Part shown: positions 1 to 8,051 of the stretch, piece after piece
Position numbering within the stretch: position 1 is the stretch's first letter
Layout: every line of letters begins with the position of its first letter
NCBI RefSeq assembly: GCF_944388875.1
Contig: NZ_CALXKQ010000008.1
Location: 1-64,000 of the forward strand
Direction of reading: 5' to 3'
Source: an uncultured Brachyspira sp.
Lineage (GTDB): Bacteria; Spirochaetota; Brachyspiria; Brachyspirales; Brachyspiraceae
DNA length: 64,000 nt
Notes under the pieces: model-generated
Databases searched by the model: none
What the model was told of the DNA's origin: nothing
The model's input: only the letters and a program-made list of their open reading frames with translations
Program-made: the position numbers and the translations under genes

Positions 1-1103
1 CCTTTAGATACAGCATTCATTAATTCATCATATCCGTCTATATTGTTTGAATCTTCGCTTGATAATAATTTTTCCATTTCATAATATTTTTGCTTCTTTG
101 CTAATTCTATAGCTTGTTCTATAGTTGTATTAGTATTAAGATTAAAAACATCATTATCTATTAATAATTTAGCTATATCATAATTACCATAATCTATTGC
201 ATTATATATATAATCATCGCTTGAGTTTAAATTGGCACCTTCATCAATTAAAAGTTTAGCTATTTCTATATTGCCATTTTGAGCTGCTACTTTCATAGGA
301 GAGTTAATCCAACCTCCATCTGCAAATATTTGAGCATTTACATCTTGTCCTATAGATATTAAATATTTAACCATTTCTATATTATTTTCTTCTATGGCAT
401 CAGGAATTAAGCTTGATTCCAAATCAATATCTCCGCTTTGTACAAGTATTTTAAGCATATCAAGATTATTATTGTTTATTGCAGCATCTGTTAAATAATA
501 AGGATATTCATAACCATATTCTCTGCCTGCATCAAGTCCTTCATCAATTAATATTTTACTCATTTCAACATTATTATTTTCAACAGCATAATAAAGCATA
601 TCAATACCATCTTCTGTTTCCATATCGCTTGCTCTGGCATTAACATCAGCACCTTCTTTTATTAGCTCTTTTGCCAAATCATTGTATCCGAATTGTACTG
701 CCAAAAACAAAGGAGTAGAATCTTTATATATATATTTATCACCAAAATTTGTCATTTCAGTGATTTTTCCTTCTAGTCCTTCCTCTGCTAATAATTTTGA
801 TATTTCATATATTGGTGCTTTATATTTATATTGATTAAGTATTTCATCTATTTTGCTATATCCTGTAGGCATAGGATCTAACTCTGTACCTTGAATATAT
901 TCATTAGTATGTTTAGTTTTATTAATATCAATATCTGTATTATGATTTTCATTTGTAGTTGTAGGATTAACATATACTTTATTAGTTTCTGTTTGATTAG
1001 TTTGAGTATTTTCTGTTTGTTCTCTTTTTTTATTACCGCCGCCGCATGAAATTATCGAAACTATTAAAACAAAAATAGAAATAATGTAAATAAAATTTTT
1101 CAT
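1..1103 (-). CDS. Ankyrin-repeat lipoprotein, 3' end outside window
   Basis: Read on the minus strand from the ATG at 1103, the frame stays open to the window edge, so about 367 codons are present and the C-terminus is missing. Residues 1-20 form a lipoprotein signal: a hydrophobic core, then the lipobox IISC with Cys20 followed by GGG. An Asn/Thr/Gln-rich linker runs to about residue 75. From about residue 120 to the edge there are successive ankyrin units of the type TPLFLAVQFGYNDLAKELI, with the GADVNA turn repeated. Ankyrin repeats mediate protein-protein binding, and the signal places this protein on a membrane facing the periplasm or outside. Ankyrin lipoproteins are common in Brachyspira (family knowledge); the partner is unknown. 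The call of a repeat lipoprotein is firm, the specific role is not known. Confidence 0.85.
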   Translation of the reverse strand, partial: MKNFIYIISIFVLIVSIISCGGGNKKREQTENTQTNQTETNKVYVNPTTTNENHNTDIDINKTKHTNEYIQGTELDPMPTGYSKIDEILNQYKYKAPIYEISKLLAEEGLEGKITEMTNFGDKYIYKDSTPLFLAVQFGYNDLAKELIKEGADVNARASDMETEDGIDMLYYAVENNNVEMSKILIDEGLDAGREYGYEYPYYLTDAAINNNNLDMLKILVQSGDIDLESSLIPDAIEENNIEMVKYLISIGQDVNAQIFADGGWINSPMKVAAQNGNIEIAKLLIDEGANLNSSDDYIYNAIDYGNYDIAKLLIDNDVFNLNTNTTIEQAIELAKKQKYYEMEKLLSSEDSNNIDGYDELMNAVSK

Positions 1104-1232
1104 ATTTTTACCCTCTGTATGTATTGTTATTTTTGTATAATAAATTAAAATGATTAAAATTTCAATTATAGTATTAAAAATATGTTTTTTTATCAATAGA
1201 GTAAAATTTAATATAGAAAATTATTCGAAGTA

Positions 1233-2114
1233 TTACTGCAGTAAACTGTTTATATCAAATTCTCCTTTATATTTTATATCTTTCCAGCTGTATCCGCCCC
1301 AAGTACTAAAATCAGCCTGACCTTTTACAACATTCGGCAGGTATAATGTTATTTTATTTGCAGGTATGCCATTGAATATTCCTGATTCAAATCGTACAGT
1401 ATTTACTTTATCTCCATAATATATTATTGTTTCTAAATTTGAAGAATATGATAATGCATTCATTCTAAATAAAGCAAAAGAGGCATTTACAACCAATGTT
1501 TTTAAACTTTGACATGAACCTAAAGCTTCTATACCTATACGTTCAAAACTGTCTGACATTATAAATTGAACTAAACCTGAGTTTTTAAATGTTTCCTGAT
1601 ACATTGCTATTGAAGAATCAGGTATTTCTATTTCTTTTAGGCTTCTTGTATTTTTAAAAGAATAATCTCCTATTGAATTTAATGATAAAGGTAATCGTAC
1701 ATTTGTTAATTTAGTGCAGTTTTGAAATGAGTATTTTCCTATTGTAGTTGTATCATGGGGAAGTTTTATACCTACCAAATTATTTACTCCAGAAAAAATA
1801 GATTCTGGTATTGTAGATAAACCAGTGCAGTTTTTTAAATCAAGATAAATATCCTTTCCGCAATTATTTATATAATTTTTTATTGTTCTTATAATAGCAT
1901 CTGTTAAATTTCCGCAGAAACACAGCATATATCCGTTTCCATTTGCTAAGTATTCATCCATAACTTGTGTAGTTAAGGCAGTATTTGACAAGTCAATATA
2001 GTCTTTTGTAAGATAATATGAATTTGGCATATCAGATATTACATCAGGTTCCAAAAATTTAATTTTACATGAGGTTAATGTAATTAAAAATAATAATACT
2101 ATATATTTTTTCAT
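1233..2114 (-). CDS. BspA-type leucine-rich-repeat lipoprotein
   Basis: This 293-residue protein starts with a lipoprotein signal (MKKYIVLLFL then LTSC, Cys16). From about residue 95 it has BspA/LRR_5 repeats, recognisable by units such as IGKYSFQNCTKLTNVRLP and IGDYSFKNTRSLKEIEIP of about 23 residues. The C-terminal 50 residues (NKITLYLPNVVKGQAD, FSTWGGYSW) are the usual end of these proteins. BspA-type LRR proteins of spirochaetes and oral bacteria bind host proteins or other bacteria, so a surface adhesin-like role is plausible but inferred. It ends just before the ankyrin lipoprotein on the same strand. Confidence 0.85.
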   Translation of the reverse strand: MKKYIVLLFLITLTSCKIKFLEPDVISDMPNSYYLTKDYIDLSNTALTTQVMDEYLANGNGYMLCFCGNLTDAIIRTIKNYINNCGKDIYLDLKNCTGLSTIPESIFSGVNNLVGIKLPHDTTTIGKYSFQNCTKLTNVRLPLSLNSIGDYSFKNTRSLKEIEIPDSSIAMYQETFKNSGLVQFIMSDSFERIGIEALGSCQSLKTLVVNASFALFRMNALSYSSNLETIIYYGDKVNTVRFESGIFNGIPANKITLYLPNVVKGQADFSTWGGYSWKDIKYKGEFDINSLLQ

Positions 2115-2126
2115 ATATAAAATCTC

Positions 2127-3424
2127 CTATATTTCAGGTTCGCCTGCAAATCTGTATACAAACGGCATAAACATTATTGAAAAACTCTTTGATAAAAAAG
2201 CATATTCAATAGATAATGACTGATAAAAAATATCTATATTTAGTCCAACTCTTATATCATAAGCAAAATATTGTCCGCTGCTTGAATTCTTATCATGATA
2301 AGATGTTTTTATTATATAATTTGGGTCATTTTTATTATTTGGAGATATTAAATACATATCTCCTACATTTATATTATATTCGCCATTGTAAAATGCATAT
2401 ATTAAATCAACTCCAAGCATTCCATATATAGCAAAATAATCTATATAGGCACTTTTTCCTGAAATTTAAATCCGCCTGTTATTTTAGGCGTCAATGAAAA
2501 AGATGTCCATTTTCCTCCCATATATGTGCTTGAATTAAATAAAACTCCGCTGTTTGCGGCATTCTCTATAGGCACTTCAAAAAATAATTTTTTGTTTGCT
2601 ACATTTAAATTAATTTCTCCCATATCAAAATTAAAATCAGCTCTAGTATCTACGAAAAAATATTTATCTCTATAAATAAAAAATTTTAAATCTAAACCTG
2701 CATGATATGCTATAGAATCAACTTCTATATCTTCTATAAATGGTTTGTACAAATCCTTAAATCCTGGTGCAAATGCAAATCTAAGCCCTATAGACATTGG
2801 GGCTGTCCAGCAGTTTATTTGGGTAGATAATTGTATATATGGTATTGGTATATGATCTAAAGCATTAAGCATATCATTCCAATATCCAATTCCTTCTATT
2901 TTATTGTCTGGAAGCTGAAAATTAACATACGTACTTAATCCTATAGTTCCAAGAGGATAATGAAGAGGGATTATAAGTCCGTAATTATCACCAGAAGCTA
3001 CGTTCATGTTTATTTTTCTTTTTAATTTATTTACAAGTGTATTCATTTTATCAATATTTCCTTCATATAAATATGCTAATCCGCTTGAAGCTCCCAAGAG
3101 AAGAGCAACATCATTATTATCCGTATATCTATATATTTTAGAAGGATCTTTCATTATAGCAATCCAGTTACTTGAGCCTAGATTTTCTATATATTGATAT
3201 GTATTTCCCCACAGTTTTTGTATTGATGGGACTTTTGCTAAAAAATCAATATCACCTGCTATGTATTTATCATAAACAGAATACTTATTCATAAATTCTT
3301 CAAATGTAGGTTTTGCATTATTATTTTGTGCATATAGGTTATATGATATAAAAGAATATAATATTATAGAAAATATAACATAGAAATTACTTATTTTATT
3401 AAAATAAATAACCGTATTAAACAT
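2127..3424 (-). pseudogene. Secreted envelope protein broken by a -1 frameshift
   Basis: Two open frames on the minus strand look like one gene. The first runs from the ATG at 3424 (AGGG ribosome site just upstream) to a TAG at 2441. The second continues in the -1 frame through 2453 to the stop at 2127, with sensible sequence (AYIDYFAIYGMLGVDLIY) across the break. One extra A in the A5 run near 2453-2457 would join them into about 432 residues. An N-terminal signal peptide ends near YNLYAQNN. The C-terminal part alternates polar and hydrophobic residues and ends in Phe-rich strands, as in outer-membrane barrels. I do not recognise the family. The break could be a real mutation, phase variation, or a homopolymer sequencing error. 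The upstream in-frame ATG-like start at 3472 is less likely because it would precede the signal peptide with a non-signal stretch. Confidence 0.6.
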
Positions 3425-3547
3425 AAATAACCCTGATACTTTATAGTTTATATAAAAAAAATTAATAGTCAATGGTATACAAAAGTACTATTGATAAAAA
3501 TACAAACAAGTATTATATTATCACTGATTAAAATTTTAGGATTTATT

Positions 3548-4246
3548 ATGATAGCCGTTTTCGTTAATATGGCAGCTGTATTGATAGGCTCTTTTATAGG
3601 GCTTATATTTAAGAATAAACTTTCCAAAAGATATGAAAGTCCCGTATTTGTATCGGCTGGTATTATATCGCTTACTATAGGTATTATGATGGCAATAACT
3701 ACAAAACATATATTAATATTTGCTATATCCATGATGCTTGGAGGATTAACTGGTACTTTTATCAGAGTTGAGGAAAAAATTGAATATTTCGGAGAGTTTT
3801 TAAAGAGAAAATTTACCCTTAAAGAGAATTCAGGTAATTTTGCTTTGGGTTTTTTAACTTCATCCATACTTTTTTGTTCAGGCTCTATGTCTATAGTAGG
3901 TTCTTTTCAGGCTGGTACTCAGGGAGTATATGATTTAATATTTACTAAGAGCGTTATAGACGGATTTGTAGCAATATTTATGTCTACTGTTTATGGTGTC
4001 GGAGTATCTTTTTCTATAATAAGCATACTTCTATATCAGGGTACTTTAACCATACTTTCATCATTTTTGGAACCTTATGTATCACAGACAATGCTTACAG
4101 AAGTTTCTGCTGTAGGAGGTGCTACTGTTATGATGATTGGTATTAATTTGCTAAAGCTTGCTAAAATAAAAACTGGAGATTTTCTGCCTGCTTTAATTTA
4201 TTCTATATTGCTTGTTTTACTTATACCATATATTCAATTTTTATGA
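3548..4246 (+). CDS. DUF554 family membrane protein
   Basis: A 232-residue integral membrane protein with about six hydrophobic segments. The N-terminus MIAVFVNMAAVLIGSFIG, the GGLTGTFIRVEEKIE stretch around residue 70, and the GSMSIVGSFQAG motif are typical of the DUF554/YdfK family, whose function is not established. I place the start at the ATG at 3548, which has TTAGGA seven bases upstream, rather than at the in-frame TTG at 3491. The gene is divergent from the broken envelope gene and is followed closely by an unrelated unknown gene. Confidence 0.85.
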   Translation: MIAVFVNMAAVLIGSFIGLIFKNKLSKRYESPVFVSAGIISLTIGIMMAITTKHILIFAISMMLGGLTGTFIRVEEKIEYFGEFLKRKFTLKENSGNFALGFLTSSILFCSGSMSIVGSFQAGTQGVYDLIFTKSVIDGFVAIFMSTVYGVGVSFSIISILLYQGTLTILSSFLEPYVSQTMLTEVSAVGGATVMMIGINLLKLAKIKTGDFLPALIYSILLVLLIPYIQFL

Positions 4247-4286
4247 TATAATATGTATGATAGTAAAAATGTTAGGAGATTTATTT

Positions 4287-5411
4287 ATGGAAAGTGTTGT
4301 AAAAGAATATCTTGATTATGCTAAAGAAAAATCTAATATTGATGAAGTTGTAAATAAAAAATTAGTATCTCAAAATGAGAAATTTTTAAATTTGAAGGAA
4401 TATGTTAAAATTAATCCTGAAAAAGAGGCAGATATATGCAGAGAAATTTCTTTAGAATTGAGCAATATGGATATATTAAAATCGTATTATGCCGCTAATT
4501 TTATAGGGCATTTTCTTTATCATTGCAAAAATATTGATGAAGATATTGGAAAGAGAATTATAGATTTATTTTATACTAATATAGATAATGCCTGCAGATT
4601 TATAGAAAATGCAGCACAGCTATATAATGTAGATGAGGATGATCTTACAGAAGATGATATAGCAAAAATCAATATAGATATTATGTATAGATTAGATTAT
4701 AAGCCATTGGAAGCATTTATAGGTATTGATATGATGATTGCACCTATTATGACTATAATATGTTCCAATCAGAGTTTAAGAAAATATTTTAATAGCTTTA
4801 ATTTTGAAGATCATATTGAATATTTGGAGCCATATATAAATGCATTATCTTATATATATGTAGGAATAGAAGCATGCTGTAAAACTAAAATTTTGGTATT
4901 ATCCCCAAAGATGGAAAGAGGTTTTTATATAGAAGCTTCAGATATGAGCAATGGATATTATCTTATAACTTTATTGGAAAGCGAACTTTATAAGAAAAAT
5001 TTGCTTAAAAGATATGGAATAGATAATTATGAATTTGATGAACATGTATATAATATAGCAATAGGTGAGGAGCATGCTAGAGAAATAGTAGAAGCACAGG
5101 CACATCAGCAGTATTATACAATTTATGCTGTTCAAAAAGACGGAAAGTATAATGTAGAAGATGAGAATGGCGAATTGGATTTAAATAATATAGTATATGG
5201 AGATATGTCGCCTGAAGAGATACCTGATATAGAAGGCACTCATATAATTATTATGGACAGTGAAGGAATGTGGAATAAGCCTATAAAATGGGGGATGGAA
5301 TATTTCTCTAAGGTGCATCAAAAATTGAATCCTTATGTGAAAATTCTGGATGAAATATCTGATGAAGAATATAAAAATTGGATGGAAAAAATAAAAAATT
5401 ATAATTCTTAA
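4287..5411 (+). CDS. Unknown cytosolic protein
   Basis: A 374-residue protein that I do not recognise. The start at 4287 is chosen because TTAGGAGA lies seven bases upstream; an earlier in-frame start inside the preceding gene has no ribosome site. There is no signal peptide or membrane segment. The first 150 residues are helical and acidic. Residues around 200-330 (ILVLSPKMERGFYIEASDMSNG, IGEEHAREIVEAQAHQQYY) look like a mixed alpha/beta domain. The C-terminus is rich in Glu, Lys and Trp. It stands alone on the plus strand between the DUF554 gene and the convergent VWA gene. Confidence 0.7.
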   Translation: MESVVKEYLDYAKEKSNIDEVVNKKLVSQNEKFLNLKEYVKINPEKEADICREISLELSNMDILKSYYAANFIGHFLYHCKNIDEDIGKRIIDLFYTNIDNACRFIENAAQLYNVDEDDLTEDDIAKINIDIMYRLDYKPLEAFIGIDMMIAPIMTIICSNQSLRKYFNSFNFEDHIEYLEPYINALSYIYVGIEACCKTKILVLSPKMERGFYIEASDMSNGYYLITLLESELYKKNLLKRYGIDNYEFDEHVYNIAIGEEHAREIVEAQAHQQYYTIYAVQKDGKYNVEDENGELDLNNIVYGDMSPEEIPDIEGTHIIIMDSEGMWNKPIKWGMEYFSKVHQKLNPYVKILDEISDEEYKNWMEKIKNYNS

Positions 5412-5477
5412 ATATTATAAGGTATTTGATTTTTTATATATGAAACATTTATTTATAAAATAATTATATTTTTTGTA

Positions 5478-6398
5478 TTATTTGTTTGATATACCTAGAA
5501 TTTTTTTCTTTTCTTCTATTTTTGTGGACTGCTCCTTTATTTTTTTAAGTACAGGTATTTTTATTGATGCAGTATTGTTTTTTACTTCTTTTTCTAATTC
5601 ATCTATTTTTCCTGCATCTTTTGCTGCCATTGCCTGTATTATATCTACTATGTCATCAATATTATTTATGCCAATAGCAATACCGCCTGTAACATTTGCA
5701 GCCCAAGAAAAAAATTCTCCGTTATTTAAATTTACTGGTCTTTTAGAAAAATCTCCTATATCAACTCTATACAATTTTTCAACATCATCTGCATTCTCAC
5801 AATAAACCGTATTAACAGCAATTTTATTTTTGTAAAGTTTTTCCATTATTTGAAAATAATCAAGATTTTCTGGGCATTCATGAGGATTATGAGGTTTGGC
5901 ATCTCCGAATAAGACTATAGACTTTATACCTTCTTTATTCCAATTAATATTAAGAGCATCGTATAAAGCATCTTCAACAGCTTCATCCTCATCACCTCCG
6001 CATCCATTTGGAGTATTTTTGATAAAATCAAATAAAGAATTTGTATCTTTAGAAAGTTCATGTATTTTTGTTATATATGGATCTCCGCTTCCATGATCTA
6101 AATAAAATATTATTCCTATACGTAAATTATTTATTAATTTGAATAAAGTTTTTGAAATTTCTTTGAATTTATTTTTTAATACTTCTCTATACATTTCCAT
6201 AGAACCTGTAAGATCTCCTATTAAAAGTAAATCAAATGCTGTACTTTTTTCTATTTCTTTTTTTATGCTGTTTTCTTCACTGAAAATTTTAGATATATTA
6301 GGCTTATTCAAATTTACTGATTTTAATTTATTATTTGTATTGATGGATAAATTTCCTTTTTTTAATTCTGGTATAATTAATTTCTTTTTATCTGACAT
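5478..6398 (-). CDS. VWA-domain protein
   Basis: A 306-residue soluble protein with a von Willebrand factor A fold. The metal-ion-dependent adhesion site reads DLTGSM near residue 57, the 'TGSM' variant seen in VWA proteins linked to kinases and signalling. Further VWA markers are LRIGIIFYLDHG, a GGDEDEAVEDAL segment that supplies the second metal loop, and SIVLFGDAKPH. The last 60 residues are a charged coiled coil. The ATG at 6398 has AGGAGA upstream, and the gap to the J-domain gene is only 15 bases, so they form an operon. A role in assembling or sensing a protein complex with the J-domain partner is inferred from this pairing. Confidence 0.8.
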   Translation of the reverse strand: MSDKKKLIIPELKKGNLSINTNNKLKSVNLNKPNISKIFSEENSIKKEIEKSTAFDLLLIGDLTGSMEMYREVLKNKFKEISKTLFKLINNLRIGIIFYLDHGSGDPYITKIHELSKDTNSLFDFIKNTPNGCGGDEDEAVEDALYDALNINWNKEGIKSIVLFGDAKPHNPHECPENLDYFQIMEKLYKNKIAVNTVYCENADDVEKLYRVDIGDFSKRPVNLNNGEFFSWAANVTGGIAIGINNIDDIVDIIQAMAAKDAGKIDELEKEVKNNTASIKIPVLKKIKEQSTKIEEKKKILGISNK

Positions 6399-6413
6399 AT
6401 AAATCTCCTAAAA

Positions 6414-7217
6414 TTATTTGTATTTTCTTCTAAAATATTCTAAATATATTTCATCATATCTATCTCTATATTCAAACAAAATATCTTTGGCGTTTTGTAT
6501 TTCTTTGAATTTAGCTTCAGCTTTTTCTTTATCATCTGCATGCTTATCAGGATGATATTTTTTTGCCATTTTTTTGTATTGCTTGTCTATATCTTTTCTT
6601 GTATATTTTACATATTTCTCATATTCTGATTCTATATACTCATCTTCCCATAAAATTTTATAGTAATTAACTAAACTTCCGTCTTCGTTTCTAAATTCAT
6701 CTGGAATATCACTATATGAACTTTCTTCTTTATATTCTGTTCTGCTTTCTTCTGAAGATGATCCGCTTCCAAGTATCTTTATTATATCTATCATAACAGC
6801 ATAACTATAACAATAGGCTAATGCTAATAAACAGTTTTTGTATGCTTTATCATATGCATAGTATTCTCTATTTTCAGAATAAAGATTTATATATTTGTCA
6901 ATTTCTTCAAGCCATATAGTAAAAGGATATCCAAATTCTTCAATACTATTCTTTACAATATTGTAATTATTTTTTAATTCTTCCTCTATTTCTCCAAACT
7001 CATAAAGAGTAACAGCAAAATGCAGATGAGTACCTTCAGAATATTTTTCATTTAGGTCTTTTAGTTTATTTAAGAATTTTTCAACCAATTTTATGCCTAT
7101 ATTAATTGCAGTTGTAACAGCTATTTTATCTTTTTTAGTTTCTTCTTCCTCTTCCATTTTTATTTTTTCAAGCATTTCTTCTATTCTTTGCTCTTTTTCT
7201 TTTAATTTTTCTTTCAT
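6414..7217 (-). CDS. J-domain (DnaJ-like) protein with coiled-coil N-terminus
   Basis: From the first in-frame ATG (7217) the protein has 267 residues. The last 65 residues form a J domain: YTRKDIDKQYKKMAKKYHPDKHAD carries the HPD tripeptide that stimulates DnaK/Hsp70 ATPase. The first part is Glu/Lys coiled coil, and a hydrophobic helical block lies around residues 100-150. The same frame is open for a further 75 codons upstream (to 7442) with clearly protein-like coiled-coil coding (EIELEKREKELEEKERD), but with no ATG, GTG or TTG. The true protein therefore probably begins further upstream through a frameshift from the membrane-protein gene at 7418-7774. It is 15 bases upstream of the VWA gene. 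Confidence 0.8.
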   Translation of the reverse strand: MKEKLKEKEQRIEEMLEKIKMEEEEETKKDKIAVTTAINIGIKLVEKFLNKLKDLNEKYSEGTHLHFAVTLYEFGEIEEELKNNYNIVKNSIEEFGYPFTIWLEEIDKYINLYSENREYYAYDKAYKNCLLALAYCYSYAVMIDIIKILGSGSSSEESRTEYKEESSYSDIPDEFRNEDGSLVNYYKILWEDEYIESEYEKYVKYTRKDIDKQYKKMAKKYHPDKHADDKEKAEAKFKEIQNAKDILFEYRDRYDEIYLEYFRRKYK

Positions 7218-7417
7218 AGCCTCAGCTTCTGCAGCTTTATTTAAGGCATCTCTCTCTTTTTCTTCCAGTTCTTTTTCTCTTTTTTCTAATTCTATTTCTT
7301 TTTCCCTTAATTTATCTATTTCTTTTTTTATTTTTCTGAATATTGATGCAGCTTTATCTTTATCTTTATAATCTTTTTCCGTCCCTATATCAAAATCTTT
7401 GTAATATGAATCATCAT

Positions 7418-7774
7418 CTAATCCATCAGAAAATTTTTTTCTTTAATTTTATTATCATATTCCTTATTGATGGTTATTGCTATTGTTAAAAATACAAATG
7501 ATGATACAACAAAAAATATTATACCAAACCACATTTTAGATTGACTTATGCTGTATGATATAATAATCACAACTAAATATGCCAAAATTTCTAATAAAAC
7601 ATTTTTAGCACTATATTTTTTTGTTTCAGAAATTATTGTAATAAATAAAATTGAGGATACTATAAATACTACTATAGATAATAAAATGCTAAATTCAATT
7701 AAAGTATAGGAAATAAAAATTATTCCTAAGAATATTAATACCTTTACTAAATTACCTCTCATATTATAACTCAT
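7418..7774 (-). CDS. Small membrane protein, probable N-terminal part of the J-domain protein
   Basis: A 118-residue protein made of four hydrophobic segments arranged as two similar halves (ILFITIISETKKYSAKN and FVFLTIAITINKEYDNK end each half). Its last codons overlap the open frame that continues into the downstream J-domain gene in the -1 frame. I do not recognise a family. The start could be the ATG at 7774 or the in-frame ATG four codons later. Membrane anchoring of a J domain would be a natural use, but this depends on the frameshift being real. Confidence 0.6.
   Translation of the reverse strand: MSYNMRGNLVKVLIFLGIIFISYTLIEFSILLSIVVFIVSSILFITIISETKKYSAKNVLLEILAYLVVIIISYSISQSKMWFGIIFFVVSSFVFLTIAITINKEYDNKIKEKNFLMD
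7433..7439 (-). other. Candidate -1 frameshift slippery heptamer (A AAA AAT)
   Basis: On the minus strand the zero-frame codons GAA AAA AAT at the end of the 118-residue membrane-protein gene form the heptamer A AAA AAT inside an A7 run. A -1 slip here leads directly into the open frame of the J-domain gene, four codons before the zero-frame TAG at 7418. The product would be about 453 residues: two to four membrane helices, a coiled coil and a J domain. A single-base indel in the A7 run, or transcriptional slippage, would give the same result. Confidence 0.4.
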
Positions 7775-8051
7775 AATCCATTATATAGTCTATATATAAT
7801 AAATAATAAAATAAAAAAATCAATATTATATATTAATATATAATATAATTTATCTTAATTTTTTATTGATTATTATTTTATTAAATATTTGCTTTTTTTT
7901 AAATTTTTATTATAATTATAAAATATTCATAGACTTTTTACTTTTTTGATTTTTAACTTTTATATATTTAGACTTTATATATTCACTTTAATACTTTTAT
8001 ATTTAATCTTTAACCTATAAAGAATTTTTTATAAATGAAGGAGTTTATATT

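Noticed and set aside
3491-3547. TTG start for the DUF554 gene
   Set aside because: The ATG at 3548 has a good ribosome site and the family's usual start.
7775-8051. CIRCE operator before htpG
   Set aside because: No TTAGCACTC-N9-GAGTGCTAA-type inverted repeat could be seen.
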